Positions 8,076 to 18,301 of a stretch of 64,000 nt of DNA are shown here, piece after piece. This DNA comes from Rhizobium sp. RU33A (GTDB lineage: Bacteria; Pseudomonadota; Alphaproteobacteria; Rhizobiales; Rhizobiaceae): the NCBI RefSeq assembly GCF_900156055.1, contig NZ_FTMQ01000003.1:434001-498000 (forward strand), read 5' to 3'. The notes under the pieces are model-generated. The model was not told where the DNA came from. It saw nothing but the letters and a program-made list of their open reading frames with translations, and did not search any database. The stretch's first letter is position 1. Every line of letters begins with the position of its first letter. The position numbers were made by a program, and so were the translations under genes.

Positions 8076-8879
8076 GTGCACTACGCTTCAATGTCGACCC
8101 TGCCTCTGCAGATGATGCGCCGATCTGACGATGGCTCGATTGTTGCCAAAGCTCACGGCACTGGCTTCCTGTGGCGACACAAAGGCAAGTTATTCCTTCT
8201 TACGAACTGGCATAACGTAACGGGCCTAAATGCTGATACCGGTCTTTTGAACGGATCATTCATCCCCAACTGTCTGCAGCTTTCTGCTAAAGTTGAGGTT
8301 GAAAAGAACGGTGCTTCGCGGCTCATTCGAAACGTTCCACTCGACATGGATCTTTACGACTCATCCGGCCCCATCTGGATCGAACATTCGCAACGTCGAA
8401 AAGTTGACTGTGTCGCAATCGAAGTGGAATTTGCTTTCTCGAATCTGGCGAATGTGCCCATAAACGAGCACGATTTTGAGCCGAAGCTCGAAGCCGCAGT
8501 GGGTATGGATTGCTTCATTTTAGGCTATCCAGAGCTCATAGAAGGTGTTGCGCAAACTCCAATATGGAAACGTGGTTCGATCGCAACCGAGCCTGAGCTC
8601 GATCATGAGGGAAAGCCACTCATCCTAGTAGACACAGCCTCTAAACGAGGAATGTCCGGATCCCCCGTCCTCATCAGGCACAACGGAATTCTGATGCCTG
8701 GGGGCAAAGTCACACGGGATACTCAGATCGGACAGATGGAGAACTTTTTGGGTATCTATTCGGGAAGAGTCGGCAGCGACAACTTAGGTGGGCAGCTGGG
8801 GAGAGTTTGGAAGGCGAAAGTCATTCAAGAGATAATCGATCATGGGCAACCGGGCATCGACCCCGTTCACGCGGAATGA
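8076..8879 (+). CDS. Trypsin-like serine protease domain protein
   Basis: A 267-residue single-domain protein with the chymotrypsin-fold pattern. A G-T-G-F-L-W strand leads to the catalytic His in LLTNWHNV (His46). A likely Asp is in KVDCVAIEV (Asp111), and the nucleophile is in RGMSGSPVL (Ser194). No signal peptide or membrane segment is evident, so it is probably cytosolic. Start chosen as GTG at 8076 because AGAAGGGAG ends 5 bp upstream; ATG at 8091 is an alternative. GC content is visibly lower than in neighbouring genes, and it ends 61 bp from the 3' end of tRNA-Val. Both fit acquisition by transfer. Standalone proteases of this kind have no settled function. Confidence 0.7.
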   Translation: MHYASMSTLPLQMMRRSDDGSIVAKAHGTGFLWRHKGKLFLLTNWHNVTGLNADTGLLNGSFIPNCLQLSAKVEVEKNGASRLIRNVPLDMDLYDSSGPIWIEHSQRRKVDCVAIEVEFAFSNLANVPINEHDFEPKLEAAVGMDCFILGYPELIEGVAQTPIWKRGSIATEPELDHEGKPLILVDTASKRGMSGSPVLIRHNGILMPGGKVTRDTQIGQMENFLGIYSGRVGSDNLGGQLGRVWKAKVIQEIIDHGQPGIDPVHAE

Positions 8880-8940
8880 CTTGATCAAGTCACGGTTGCA
8901 CGCCCAAAATTCACAGCCATGGAAGGAACGCCAAGGGAAA

Positions 8941-9016
<76 letters not shown>

Positions 9017-9352
9017 GTGCGCCTTGCGGATCATGTCCGCCGCGTCGGTGGCCGTGATCTATGCGGATCGCGGAAAATCCGCAAGAGTATTTGTGCAGAT
9101 TTTTTGTTTTTTTGTCATGCGGCCGATCGGGCCTTGTGGAAAACTGAGCAGAATCCTTGTTTTGCGCCTGCGGCGCGTTGTCGCGAGCAGCGAGCTTCCG
9201 ATGACCCCGGGGGAGGGGCGGGGGAAAAAATCGGGCCGTCACGGTTTTGTCTCAGATGCTGCTTGACACCTCCAGATGAACGCCGTAGAGAGCCGCTCAT
9301 CGAACGGCAAGCCGCTCGACGGGGATCGCCTTGAACCCCGATTTGGAAATGC
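9017..9352. other. Intergenic region between tRNA-Val and tRNA-Asp
   Basis: No credible gene. It holds a hairpin TGCGGAT/ATCCGCA (9062-9083) and T-rich runs near 9100. TTGACA at 9263-9268 lies 17 bp before TAGAGA, a weak -10; this is a plausible promoter for the two tRNA-Asp genes on the plus strand. Confidence 0.4.
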
Positions 9353-9429
9353 GCGGGTGTAGCTCAGTTGGTTAGAGTGCCGGCCTGTCACGCCGGAGGT
9401 CGCGGGTTCGAGCCCCGTCACTCGCGCCA
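9353..9429 (+). tRNA. tRNA-Asp (anticodon GTC), copy 1
   Basis: 77 nt including encoded CCA. The acceptor stem GCGGGTG pairs with CACTCGC (one G-T). The anticodon stem-loop is CCGGC-CTGTCAC-GCCGG with anticodon GTC, and the T-arm contains GGGTTCGAGCC. Confidence 0.96.
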
Positions 9430-9493
9430 TTCCAAAGCCTTCAGGGCATGCTGCTTAAGGCAGCGAAGACATGGGGCCAACCCCATGAAATGC

Positions 9494-9570
9494 GCGGGTG
9501 TAGCTCAGTCGGTTAGAGTGCCGGCCTGTCACGCCGGAGGTCGCGGGTTCGAGCCCCGTCACTCGCGCCA
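9494..9570 (+). tRNA. tRNA-Asp (anticodon GTC), copy 2
   Basis: Tandem duplicate of the preceding tRNA gene. It differs only in the D-loop (AGTCGG versus AGTTGG) as far as I can see. The pair share upstream AAATGCGCGGG sequence and are 64 bp apart, so they are probably co-transcribed. Confidence 0.96.
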
Positions 9571-9600
9571 CTTCTTTTCTCAGATCGTTATGTGATGTGT

Positions 9601-9637
9601 CGAGCCTGCTTGCAGGCTTGGTGTGTTGCGTCTTTTT
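9601..9637 (+). terminator. Hairpin after the tRNA-Asp pair
   Basis: CGAGCCTG / CAGGCTTG around loop CTTG (one G-T pair), with TTTTT about 12 nt further on. A plausible terminator for the tRNA transcript. The remainder up to nuoA must hold the nuo promoter, but I see no clear hexamers. Confidence 0.35.
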
Positions 9638-9832
9638 GCACTGCACGCGCGATTGCGCGAGACATGCATTTTACCCGCTGGTAAGGTGCGGTCCGGTATC
9701 GGGTGAAAAGGCTTTGGTTGGACTTGCGCTGGGTGGCTGCCTGCGCTAACCACGGCGCGTTGCAACTCTCTTTACGGCTTGTCGCCTCCGCCCTAAATGC
9801 CATCAGGCATGCGAGACAAGCAGGGTGATATG

Positions 9833-10198
9833 ATGACTGATCTGCTCAGTTCTTACCTTCCGATCGCCATCTTTATCGGCATATCCTTGATCATCGGTAT
9901 TGCGCTCCTGGTGGCGCCGTTTGCCGTTGCCTACAAGGCGCCCGATTCGGAGAAGCTGTCGGCCTATGAGTGCGGCTTCAACGCGTTCGATGATGCCCGC
10001 ATGAAGTTCGACATCCGATTCTACCTGGTGTCGATCCTCTTCATCATCTTCGACCTCGAGGTCGCCTTCCTGTTCCCATGGGCAGTATCTTTCGGTGAGA
10101 TCGGCTGGTTCGGGTTCTGGTCGATGATGGTTTTCCTCGGTGTTCTCACCGTCGGCTTTATCTATGAATGGAAGAAGGGGGCGCTCGAATGGGAGTGA
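9833..10198 (+). CDS. nuoA: NADH:quinone oxidoreductase subunit A
   Basis: A 121-residue membrane subunit of complex I with three helices. The conserved acidic loop [40 protein letters not shown] connects the first two helices at the quinone-site entrance. ATG at 9833 is chosen (ATG at 9830 is adjacent and equivalent), with CAGGGTG just upstream. It is the first gene of the operon and its end overlaps the start of nuoB. Confidence 0.96.
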   Translation: MTDLLSSYLPIAIFIGISLIIGIALLVAPFAVAYKAPDSEKLSAYECGFNAFDDARMKFDIRFYLVSILFIIFDLEVAFLFPWAVSFGEIGWFGFWSMMVFLGVLTVGFIYEWKKGALEWE

Positions 10199-10770
10199 TC
10201 CAGTCCGATACGACGATGATCGCGCCGCAGGCGAAGGGTATCATCGATCCCAACACCGGTAAGCCGATCGGCGCCGATGACCGCTTCTTCGGCGAGATCA
10301 ACAACGAGCTCGCCGACAAGGGCTTCCTGGTCACCTCGACCGACGAGCTGATCAACTGGGCCCGTACCGGCTCGCTGATGTGGATGACCTTCGGTCTCGC
10401 CTGCTGCGCCGTCGAAATGATGCAGCTGTCCATGCCGCGTTACGACGCCGAGCGCTTCGGCTTTGCCCCGCGCGCGTCACCGCGTCAGTCCGACGTGATG
10501 ATCGTCGCCGGCACGCTGACCAACAAGATGGCGCCCGCACTCCGCAAGGTCTATGACCAGATGCCGGAACCGCGTTACGTGATTTCGATGGGCTCCTGCG
10601 CCAATGGCGGCGGCTATTACCATTATTCCTATTCCGTCGTGCGCGGCTGCGATCGCGTCGTGCCGGTCGATATCTACGTGCCGGGCTGTCCCCCCACGGC
10701 AGAAGCTCTGCTTTACGGTGTGATGCTCCTGCAGAAGAAGATCCGGCGCACGGGCACGATCGAGCGGTAA
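10189..10770 (+). CDS. nuoB: NADH:quinone oxidoreductase subunit B
   Basis: A 193-residue peripheral-arm subunit that carries the N2 [4Fe-4S] cluster, the last electron donor to quinone. Ligands are the adjacent cysteines in GLACCAVE (Cys72-73) plus Cys137 (GSCANGG) and Cys167 (PGCPPT). The start MGVIQ at 10189 overlaps the nuoA stop by 10 nt, indicating translational coupling; a longer upstream in-frame extension is unneeded. Confidence 0.96.
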   Translation: MGVIQSDTTMIAPQAKGIIDPNTGKPIGADDRFFGEINNELADKGFLVTSTDELINWARTGSLMWMTFGLACCAVEMMQLSMPRYDAERFGFAPRASPRQSDVMIVAGTLTNKMAPALRKVYDQMPEPRYVISMGSCANGGGYYHYSYSVVRGCDRVVPVDIYVPGCPPTAEALLYGVMLLQKKIRRTGTIER

Positions 10771-10788
10771 GGCGAAGGGACTGAAAAC

Positions 10789-11391
10789 ATGAGTGAAGCC
10801 CTGAACGAGCTCGCTTCCTACCTCGCGGAGGTCCGCGGTGCGCTGATCTCGTCGAGCGACATCAGCTTCGGCGAACTGACGCTGACGGCGAAGTCGGAAA
10901 ACCTGATTGCGCTCCTGACCTTCCTGCGTGATGACGTCCAGTGCGGCTTCGTCAACCTGATCGACATCTGCGGCGTCGACTACCCGAAGCGCGAAGACCG
11001 CTTCGACGTGGTTTACCACCTGCTATCGCCGCGTCAGAACCTGCGCATCCGCATCAAGGTCGCAACCGGCGAGTTCAAGCCGGTCCCGTCGGCCTGTCCG
11101 GTCTTTGCCGGCGCCGACTGGTTTGAACGCGAAGCCTGGGACATGTACGGCATCCTGTTCACCGATCACCCGGACTTGCGCCGTATCCTGACAGACTATG
11201 GTTTCGAGGGGCATCCGCTGCGCAAGGACTTCCCCACGACCGGTTTCGTCGAGGTTCGCTACGACGATAGCGCCAAGCGCGTCGTCTACGAGCCCGTCGA
11301 GCTCAAGCAGGAATTCCGCAATTTCGACTTCCTCTCGCCCTGGGAAGGCACGGATTACGTGCTGCCCGGCGATGAAAAAGCGGCCAAGTGA
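10789..11391 (+). CDS. nuoC: NADH:quinone oxidoreductase subunit C
   Basis: A 200-residue peripheral-arm subunit (30-kDa type), separate from NuoD as usual in alphaproteobacteria. The signature ERECWDMYG appears as [37 protein letters not shown]. The C-terminal [13 protein letters not shown] is the expected interaction tail. It contributes to the hydrophilic arm near the quinone site. Confidence 0.96.
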   Translation: MSEALNELASYLAEVRGALISSSDISFGELTLTAKSENLIALLTFLRDDVQCGFVNLIDICGVDYPKREDRFDVVYHLLSPRQNLRIRIKVATGEFKPVPSACPVFAGADWFEREAWDMYGILFTDHPDLRRILTDYGFEGHPLRKDFPTTGFVEVRYDDSAKRVVYEPVELKQEFRNFDFLSPWEGTDYVLPGDEKAAK

Positions 11392-11408
11392 GCGGAAGGG
11401 CAGGGACC

Positions 11409-12599
11409 ATGAACGAACACAACGTCCGCAACTTCAACATCAACTTCGGCCCGCAGCACCCGGCGGCGCACGGCGTTCTGCGTCTGGTGCTGGAGCTCGA
11501 CGGTGAAATCGTCGAGCGCGTCGACCCGCATATCGGCCTGCTGCATCGTGGCACCGAGAAGCTGATCGAGACCAAGACCTATCTGCAGGCGCTGCCCTAT
11601 TTCGATCGTCTCGACTATGTCGCGCCGATGAACCAGGAACATGCCTATTCTCTGGCCGTCGAAAAGCTTCTCGACATCCAGATCCCGATCCGTGGTCAGT
11701 TGATCCGCGTTCTCTATTCGGAAATCGGTCGTATCCTCTCGCACCTCCTCAACGTCACCACACAGGCCATGGACGTCGGCGCGCTGACGCCGCCGCTCTG
11801 GGGCTTTGAAGAGCGCGAAAAGCTCATGGTGTTCTATGAGCGCGCCTCCGGCGCTCGCATGCACGCAGCTTATGTCCGCCCCGGTGGTGTGCACCAGGAT
11901 CTGCCGCATCAGCTCGTCGAGGATATCGGCAAGTGGTGCGACCAGTTCCCGGAAAAGCTCGATGACATCGACGACCTTCTGACCGGCAACCGCATCTTCA
12001 AGCAGCGAAACGTCGATATCGGCGTCGTCAGCCTCGATGATTGCTGGGCCTGGGGCTTCTCGGGCGTCATGGTCCGCGGTTCGGGCGCTGCCTGGGACCT
12101 GCGCAAGTCGCAGCCTTACGAGTGCTACTCCGATCTCGACTTCGACATCATGGTCGGCAAGAACGGCGACTGCTACGACCGTTACCTGATCCGCATGTTC
12201 GAAATGCGCGAGTCGGTGAAGATCATGAAGCAGTGCGTCAATCGCCTGTTGGGCGATGCCAAGACCGGGCCGGTCTCCTCGCTCGACGGCAAGGTCGTTC
12301 CGCCGAAGCGTGGCGAGATGAAGCGCTCGATGGAAGGCCTGATCCACCACTTCAAGCTCTACACCGAAGGCTATCACGTACCGGCCGGTGAGGTATATGC
12401 CGCTGTAGAAGCCCCCAAGGGCGAGTTCGGTGTCTTCCTCGTCTCCGACGGCACCAACAAGCCCTATCGCTGCAAGATCCGCGCCCCGGGTTATGCGCAT
12501 CTGCAGGCCATGGATTTCTTGTGCCGCGGCCACCAGTTGGCCGACGTCTCGGCGATCCTCGGCTCGCTCGACATCGTGTTCGGGGAAGTAGACCGCTGA
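11409..12599 (+). CDS. nuoD: NADH:quinone oxidoreductase subunit D
   Basis: A 396-residue 49-kDa-type subunit related to hydrogenase large subunits. It forms the quinone pocket with NuoB. The N-terminus is [26 protein letters not shown], with the conserved His/Tyr quinone-binding region. The end is [24 protein letters not shown]. Start at 11409 after GGGCAGGGA; the stop overlaps the start of the next small gene (ATGATG arrangement). Confidence 0.96.
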   Translation: MNEHNVRNFNINFGPQHPAAHGVLRLVLELDGEIVERVDPHIGLLHRGTEKLIETKTYLQALPYFDRLDYVAPMNQEHAYSLAVEKLLDIQIPIRGQLIRVLYSEIGRILSHLLNVTTQAMDVGALTPPLWGFEEREKLMVFYERASGARMHAAYVRPGGVHQDLPHQLVEDIGKWCDQFPEKLDDIDDLLTGNRIFKQRNVDIGVVSLDDCWAWGFSGVMVRGSGAAWDLRKSQPYECYSDLDFDIMVGKNGDCYDRYLIRMFEMRESVKIMKQCVNRLLGDAKTGPVSSLDGKVVPPKRGEMKRSMEGLIHHFKLYTEGYHVPAGEVYAAVEAPKGEFGVFLVSDGTNKPYRCKIRAPGYAHLQAMDFLCRGHQLADVSAILGSLDIVFGEVDR

Positions 12600-12841
12600 T
12601 GCTGAGAACCCTCGCAACCGTGCTGATCTGTCTCGGCGCCGCCCAGGCGGTGGCCCAGGAGAACGGTGCTGTGTCGTCGAGGGATTCAGTGTCAATGGCC
12701 AAGCTGATCCAGGATGGATACGAGATTAAGAGCTCCAGCTGGACCGGCTCGAAGCTCTTCGTATTCCTTCAGAAAGACAATTCGGCCTATGCCTGCGAAT
12801 TCGCCAATGTGACGAATACGCGGTGTGGTTCCATAAACTGA
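12599..12841 (+). CDS. Small exported protein between nuoD and nuoE
   Basis: An 80-residue protein whose ATG overlaps the nuoD stop. It starts with a clear signal peptide, [20 protein letters not shown], with probable cleavage after AQA/VAQ. The short mature domain (about 60 residues) includes LIQDGYEIKSSSWTGSKLFVFLQKDNSAYACEF and two cysteines that could form a disulfide. It is not a standard complex I subunit. The location suggests co-expression with complex I, but a role is not known to me. RBS spacing and overlap make translational coupling likely. Confidence 0.7.
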   Translation: MLRTLATVLICLGAAQAVAQENGAVSSRDSVSMAKLIQDGYEIKSSSWTGSKLFVFLQKDNSAYACEFANVTNTRCGSIN

Positions 12842-12859
12842 GACAAGGCGTGAGGAAGT

Positions 12860-13981
12860 ATGTCCGTTCGTCGACTAGCCGAAGAGCAATTCCAGCCCGC
12901 AGAATTCGCATTCAATGCGGAAAACGCGACCTGGGCTGAGGCCACCATTCGCAAATATCCGGCGGGGCGCCAGCAATCGGCTGTCATCCCGCTTCTGATG
13001 CGCGCACAGGAACAGGAAGGCTGGGTCACCAAGGCTGCGATCGAGTATGTCGCTGAGAAGCTCGACATGGCCTATATCCGTGTCCTGGAAGTCGCGACCT
13101 TCTACACCCAGTTCCAGCTGAAGCCGGTCGGTACCCGCGCCCATATCCAGGTCTGCGGCACGACGCCCTGCATGCTGCGCGGTGCGGAAGACCTCATTCA
13201 CGTCTGCAAGTCGAAGATCCATCCGGAGCCCTTCGAGCGCAACGAAGACGGCACCTTGTCCTGGGAAGAAGTCGAGTGTCAGGGCGCCTGCGTCAATGCG
13301 CCGATGGTGATGATCTTCAAGGATGCTTATGAAGACCTGACCGTGACCCAGCTCGAGCACATCATCGATCGCTTCGCCGCCGGCAAGGGTTCCGACGTCA
13401 AGCCTGGCCCGCAGGTCGATCGTATTTTCTCGGCGCCTGTCGGTGGTCCGACCACCCTGACCGGCGACATCCAGCCGATCCGCTTTAACGACACGACCCC
13501 GGCCAAGACCGAGGAAGCGTCGGTACCGCCGGCAAACGCTGCAAAGCCGGTCACCGATGCACCGGAAACGGACAAGACACTGAAGACACCGGCAACAGCG
13601 AAGAAGGCTGCTGCCGAGAACGTCAAGCAGAAGGGCGATTCTGCCGATACGGCCCGCCCGGTCGAAAAGGAAGTCGCGCCGGCTCCCGCTGCTGTCATGG
13701 ACGAGAAGAACCGTCCTGCTGGCATCGAGCGCCCGGAAACGCCAGACGACCTCAAGATGATCTCGGGCGTCGGTCCGAAGATCGAAGCGACACTGAACGG
13801 CCTTGGCGTCTACACGTTCGATCAGGTTGCCAAGTGGAAGAAGGCGGAACGCGAGTGGGTCGACACCTATCTCAAGTTCTCCGGCCGCATCGAGCGGGAC
13901 GACTGGGTCAAGCAGGCCAAGGCGCTCGCCAAGGGCGGCGAAGCGGAATACATCAAGGTCTTCGGCAAGAAGCCGCGCTGA
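12860..13981 (+). CDS. nuoE: NADH:quinone oxidoreductase subunit E with C-terminal helix-hairpin-helix extension
   Basis: A 373-residue protein. Residues 1-185 are the 24-kDa thioredoxin-like [2Fe-2S] subunit with ligands Cys99 and Cys104 (CGTTPC) and Cys140 and Cys144 (CQGAC), the N1a cluster. A Pro/Ala/Lys-rich linker (about 200-295) follows. A C-terminal domain of about 78 residues starts [22 protein letters not shown], a helix-hairpin-helix-like GVGPK motif, and ends [18 protein letters not shown]. The same domain ends the product of the gene between nuoF and nuoG. The extension roughly doubles the usual NuoE length. Confidence 0.93.
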   Translation: MSVRRLAEEQFQPAEFAFNAENATWAEATIRKYPAGRQQSAVIPLLMRAQEQEGWVTKAAIEYVAEKLDMAYIRVLEVATFYTQFQLKPVGTRAHIQVCGTTPCMLRGAEDLIHVCKSKIHPEPFERNEDGTLSWEEVECQGACVNAPMVMIFKDAYEDLTVTQLEHIIDRFAAGKGSDVKPGPQVDRIFSAPVGGPTTLTGDIQPIRFNDTTPAKTEEASVPPANAAKPVTDAPETDKTLKTPATAKKAAAENVKQKGDSADTARPVEKEVAPAPAAVMDEKNRPAGIERPETPDDLKMISGVGPKIEATLNGLGVYTFDQVAKWKKAEREWVDTYLKFSGRIERDDWVKQAKALAKGGEAEYIKVFGKKPR

Positions 13982-13992
13982 GAGGTTAGGGT

Positions 13993-15297
13993 ATGTTGAG
14001 AGATCAGGATCGCATCTTTACCAATATCTACGGCCTCAAGGACAAGTCCCTGAAGGGCGCGATGTCCCGCGGCCATTGGGACGGCACCAAGCAAATCCTT
14101 GAAAAGGGCCGTGACTGGATCATCAACGAGATGAAGGCCTCAGGTCTTCGCGGTCGTGGCGGCGCTGGCTTCCCGACCGGTCTCAAGTGGTCCTTCATGC
14201 CGAAGGAAAGCGACGGTCGTCCGCACTATCTCGTCGTCAATGCGGACGAGTCGGAGCCCGGCACCTGCAAGGACCGCGAGATCATGCGCCATGATCCGCA
14301 CACCCTGATCGAAGGCTGCGTCATCGCCTCCTTTGCCATGAACGCGCATCATGCCTTCATCTATGTTCGCGGCGAGTTCATGCGCGAGCGCGAAGCGCTG
14401 CAGGCTGCGATCGACGAGTGCTACGACTACGGCCTGCTCGGCAAGAACAACAAGCTCGGCTACGACATCGACATCGTCGTCCACCACGGCGCCGGCGCCT
14501 ATATCTGCGGCGAAGAAACCGCACTTCTGGAAAGCCTTGAGGGCAAGAAGGGCCAGCCGCGCCTCAAGCCGCCGTTCCCGGCGAACATGGGCCTCTACGG
14601 CTGCCCGACCACGGTCAACAACGTCGAATCGATCGCCGTTGCCCCGACCATCCTGCGTCGCGGTGCGGCCTGGTATTCGAGCTTCGGCCGTCCGAACAAT
14701 GCCGGCACCAAGCTGTTCTCGATCTCTGGTCACGTCAACAAGCCGTGCACGGTCGAAGAAGCCATGTCGATCACCTTCCAGGAGCTGATCGAGAAGCACT
14801 GTGGCGGCATCCGCGGCGGCTGGGACAACCTGCTCGCCGTCATCCCGGGCGGCTCCTCGGTACCTTGCGTACCGGGCGCCCAGATGAAGGACGCGATCAT
14901 GGACTATGACGGTCTGCGCGAGCTGGGCTCCGGCCTCGGCACCGCCGCCGTCATAGTGATGGACAAGTCGACCGACATCGTGAAGGCCATCTGGCGCCTC
15001 TCGGCCTTCTACAAGCACGAGAGCTGCGGCCAGTGCACGCCGTGCCGCGAAGGCACCGGCTGGATGATGCGCGTCATGGAACGCATGGTGAAGGGCAATG
15101 CCCAGAAGCGTGAAATCGACATGCTCTTCCAGGTGACGAAGCAGGTCGAAGGCCACACGATCTGTGCGCTGGGTGACGCCGCCGCCTGGCCGATCCAGGG
15201 CCTGATCAAGCATTTCCGTCCGGAGATGGAAAAGCGCATCGACCAGTACACCCGCAACGCGATCGCCCATGGCGTGGTCATGGAAGCGGCAGAGTAA
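13993..15297 (+). CDS. nuoF: NADH:quinone oxidoreductase subunit F
   Basis: A 434-residue 51-kDa subunit that binds NADH and FMN and carries the N3 [4Fe-4S] cluster. [13 protein letters not shown] is the FMN-binding glycine loop. [16 protein letters not shown] and [15 protein letters not shown] fit the nucleotide site. [15 protein letters not shown] plus a later Cys in [13 protein letters not shown] provide the cluster ligands. It is the electron entry point of complex I. Confidence 0.96.
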   Translation: MLRDQDRIFTNIYGLKDKSLKGAMSRGHWDGTKQILEKGRDWIINEMKASGLRGRGGAGFPTGLKWSFMPKESDGRPHYLVVNADESEPGTCKDREIMRHDPHTLIEGCVIASFAMNAHHAFIYVRGEFMREREALQAAIDECYDYGLLGKNNKLGYDIDIVVHHGAGAYICGEETALLESLEGKKGQPRLKPPFPANMGLYGCPTTVNNVESIAVAPTILRRGAAWYSSFGRPNNAGTKLFSISGHVNKPCTVEEAMSITFQELIEKHCGGIRGGWDNLLAVIPGGSSVPCVPGAQMKDAIMDYDGLRELGSGLGTAAVIVMDKSTDIVKAIWRLSAFYKHESCGQCTPCREGTGWMMRVMERMVKGNAQKREIDMLFQVTKQVEGHTICALGDAAAWPIQGLIKHFRPEMEKRIDQYTRNAIAHGVVMEAAE

Positions 15298-15309
15298 GGG
15301 ACAAAGGGG

Positions 15310-16056
15310 ATGACAGGCTCTTCGGACAAGGACGGGAAAAAGGGGCCGGACGAACCGGCATCCGACGCTCGCGCCTCCGAAGGCCTAGAGGACCTGATGA
15401 CCAACCCGGCGGCCGCCATGGCCGCCGCAACCGCCTTCGGCTTCGGCATGGCGGCGCAGATGGGCAAGCTCTTCCTCGGCTCCATTCAGGGTGCCATGGA
15501 AGTGACCGGCCAGATCGCGCGGCAGCTGGAAGAAGAGCGCAAGGCGGCGGAGGCGAAGCCGGCAGCTGAGGCTGAGACGAAGGTCGAGGCCTCGGTCGAG
15601 AAGGTTGAACCTGCGCCGGCCCCGACGACGGTGACGGCGGAAAAGCCGGTTGCGGCGAAGGCGAAGGCCAAGGTCGCAGCCCCGGTGAAAGCCAAGGCTG
15701 AAAAGCCGGCACCTGTACCGAAGGTCAAGCAGGCTGCAAGGCCGGCCGTTGGAACCAAGGCAAAGGCCGCGGGACAAGCGAAGGCTCCGCCGGCTGCAAA
15801 GGTCGAGCCCGCCGCGCCGGTGGCGAAGCCGAGAAAGGCCAGCGGCAAGGCCGACGATCTGAAGAAGATCGATGGCATCGGGCCGAAGGTCGAGCAGGTC
15901 CTGAAGGGCAGGGGGATAACCCGCTTGAAGGACCTCGCTGAGATGGATGAGAAGGCGCTTGTCGCGCTGGACAAGGAATTGGGTCTCGATGGCCGTGTGC
16001 TGCGAGACGACTGGGCAGGCCAGGCGCGCCGGTTGGCGGGTGGCAAGGCTCGGTGA
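15310..16056 (+). CDS. Nuo-operon helix-hairpin-helix accessory protein
   Basis: A 248-residue protein located between nuoF and nuoG. The N-terminus (about 25-80) has a helical Ala/Gly/Met-rich segment (NPAAAMAAATAFGFGMAAQMG) followed by an amphipathic helix. A long Ala/Lys/Pro linker (about 80-180) follows. The C-terminal domain (about 182-248), ADDLKKIDGIGPKVEQVLKG to GRVLRDDWAGQARRLAGG, closely parallels the C-terminus of NuoE here. The GIGPK hairpin normally binds DNA or protein backbones; here assembly or stabilisation of complex I is a guess from location. A strict functional name is not justified. Confidence 0.75.
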   Translation: MTGSSDKDGKKGPDEPASDARASEGLEDLMTNPAAAMAAATAFGFGMAAQMGKLFLGSIQGAMEVTGQIARQLEEERKAAEAKPAAEAETKVEASVEKVEPAPAPTTVTAEKPVAAKAKAKVAAPVKAKAEKPAPVPKVKQAARPAVGTKAKAAGQAKAPPAAKVEPAAPVAKPRKASGKADDLKKIDGIGPKVEQVLKGRGITRLKDLAEMDEKALVALDKELGLDGRVLRDDWAGQARRLAGGKAR

Positions 16057-16207
16057 GGCAGTTAGGATTAAGGTTCGGCCGCGCGGGGGCGATGCGCCGG
16101 ACTTGAGGGATAAAACCGGCAGTTTTCATCCGGTGCGGACGAAGACTGTCAGTCGCGGCAGGAATGCCCCGGCAGGATGCGCGGAAGCGTGAGGCAGGAA
16201 GGCGAAT

Positions 16208-18289
16208 ATGACTAAGCTGAAGATCGACGGAAAAGAGATCGAGGTTCCGGATCATTTCACGCTGTTGCAGGCGTGCGAGGAAGCTGGCGCCGAGGTTCCG
16301 CGCTTTTGTTTCCATGAACGGCTGTCGGTTGCCGGCAACTGCCGCATGTGCCTCGTCGAGGTGAAGGGTGGCCCGCCGAAGCCGGCAGCCTCCTGCGCCA
16401 TGGGCGTGCGCGACATCCGTGGCGGCCCGAACGGCGAATTGCCGGAAGTCTTCACCAACACGCCGATGGTCAAAAAGGCCCGCGAAGGCGTGATGGAATT
16501 CCTGCTGATCAACCATCCGCTGGATTGCCCGATCTGCGACCAGGGTGGCGAATGCGACCTGCAGGACCAGGCCATGGCCTTCGGTATCGATAGCTCGCGC
16601 TACACCGAAAACAAGCGCGCCGTCGACGACAAGTATATCGGACCGCTGGTCAAGACCGTGATGAACCGCTGCATTCACTGCACGCGCTGCGTCCGCTTCA
16701 CCACCGAAGTCGCCGGCATCGCCGAACTCGGCCTGATCGGCCGTGGCGAGGATGCCGAGATCACCACCTATCTCGAGCAGGCGATGACGTCGGAGCTCCA
16801 GGGCAATGTCGTCGACCTCTGCCCGGTCGGCGCCCTGACCTCCAAGCCCTTCGCCTTCACGGCCCGTCCGTGGGAACTGAACAAGACCGAATCGGTCGAC
16901 GTCATGGACGCGCTCGGCTCCGCCATCCGCGTCGATACGCGTGGTCGCGAAGTCATGCGCATCATGCCGCGCGTCAACGAGCAGATCAACGAAGAGTGGA
17001 TCTCCGACAAGACCCGCTTCATCTGGGATGGCCTGAAGACCCAGCGTCTCGACCGCCCTTATGTGAAGAAGGATGGCCGCCTGCAGCCCGCCAGCTGGGC
17101 CGAAGCCTTTGCCGCGATCAAGTCGGCCGTTGCCTCGACCTCCGCTGACAAGATCGGTGCTGTCGCCGGTGACCTCGCTTCCGTCGAGGAAATCTTCGCG
17201 CTGAAGTCGCTCGTCAACGCACTCGGCTCGTCGAACACCGACTGTCGCCAGGATGGGACGGCACTTGATCCGTCGCTCGGCCGCTCGACCTATCTCTTCA
17301 ACGCTGGCATCGAAGGCATTGAAGCCGCAGACGCAATCCTGATCGTCGGCGCCAACCCGCGCTACGAAGCAGCTGTCTTGAACGCCCGCATCCGCAAGCG
17401 CTGGCGTCGCGGTGGTCTGCCGATTGGCGTGATCGGCGAAGGCGGCGAGTTGCGTTACCCTTACGAATATCTCGGTGCTGGCACCGAGACGCTGTCTGAC
17501 CTCGTTTCTGGCAAGAACAACTTCGCCGAAGCTCTGAAGGCAGCGAAGAACCCGCTTGTTATCATCGGCCAGGGCGCACTTTCGGGTGCCGACGGCAACG
17601 CCGTTCTGGCGAACGCCGCCAAGCTCGCAGCCGATGTCGGCGCCATCACCGATGAGTGGAACGGCTTCTGCGTGCTGCACACCGCAGCCTCGCGCGTCGG
17701 CGCTCTCGACCTCGGCTTCGTGCCGGGCGAAGGTGCGGTCGCCGCCGGCGAGATGCTGTCCTCACTCGACGTCGTCTTCCTGCTCGGCGCCGATGAACTG
17801 GACTTCTCCGCCAAGACCGCCAAGTGCGTCGTCTATATCGGCAGCCACGGCGACAACGGCGCGCACTATGCCGACGTTATCCTGCCGGGCGCGACCTACA
17901 CCGAGAAGTCGGGGACCTGGGTCAATACCGAAGGCCGCGTCCAGATGGGCAACCGCGCCGGCTTCGCGCCGGGCGAGGCCCGCGAAGACTGGGCGATCCT
18001 GCGTGCACTCTCCGACGTGCTCGGCAAGAAGCTGCCCTTTGATTCGCTGTCGCAGCTGCGCGTGAAGCTTTATGAAGCCTATCCGCATTTCGCCGAGATC
18101 GACGAGATCGCGCCGGGCTCTTCGGCCGATATTGCTGCACTGGCGAAAAAACCCGGGAAGATGGGCAAGTCTCTGTTTGCGTCGCCGGTCAAAGACTTCT
18201 ATTTGACGAACCCGATCGCACGCGCTTCGGCCGTCATGGCAGAGTGCTCGGCATTGGCCCGCAACAATTTCAAGGCCGCGGCAGAATAA
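16208..18289 (+). CDS. nuoG: NADH:quinone oxidoreductase subunit G
   Basis: A 693-residue 75-kDa-type subunit. The N-terminal ferredoxin domain has the [2Fe-2S] ligands including [17 protein letters not shown] His/Cys cluster follows in [19 protein letters not shown], then the [4Fe-4S] set [11 protein letters not shown] with a later LCPVGALTS. The remainder is the molybdopterin-oxidoreductase-like domain without cofactor. A 151-bp gap precedes it, in which I see no gene. Confidence 0.96.
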   Translation: MTKLKIDGKEIEVPDHFTLLQACEEAGAEVPRFCFHERLSVAGNCRMCLVEVKGGPPKPAASCAMGVRDIRGGPNGELPEVFTNTPMVKKAREGVMEFLLINHPLDCPICDQGGECDLQDQAMAFGIDSSRYTENKRAVDDKYIGPLVKTVMNRCIHCTRCVRFTTEVAGIAELGLIGRGEDAEITTYLEQAMTSELQGNVVDLCPVGALTSKPFAFTARPWELNKTESVDVMDALGSAIRVDTRGREVMRIMPRVNEQINEEWISDKTRFIWDGLKTQRLDRPYVKKDGRLQPASWAEAFAAIKSAVASTSADKIGAVAGDLASVEEIFALKSLVNALGSSNTDCRQDGTALDPSLGRSTYLFNAGIEGIEAADAILIVGANPRYEAAVLNARIRKRWRRGGLPIGVIGEGGELRYPYEYLGAGTETLSDLVSGKNNFAEALKAAKNPLVIIGQGALSGADGNAVLANAAKLAADVGAITDEWNGFCVLHTAASRVGALDLGFVPGEGAVAAGEMLSSLDVVFLLGADELDFSAKTAKCVVYIGSHGDNGAHYADVILPGATYTEKSGTWVNTEGRVQMGNRAGFAPGEAREDWAILRALSDVLGKKLPFDSLSQLRVKLYEAYPHFAEIDEIAPGSSADIAALAKKPGKMGKSLFASPVKDFYLTNPIARASAVMAECSALARNNFKAAAE

Positions 18290-18301
18290 GGGCAGGGGAC
18301 C

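Noticed and set aside
9353..9570. Repeat pair as a possible CRISPR or attachment-site duplication
   Set aside because: The repeats are two complete functional tRNA-Asp genes.
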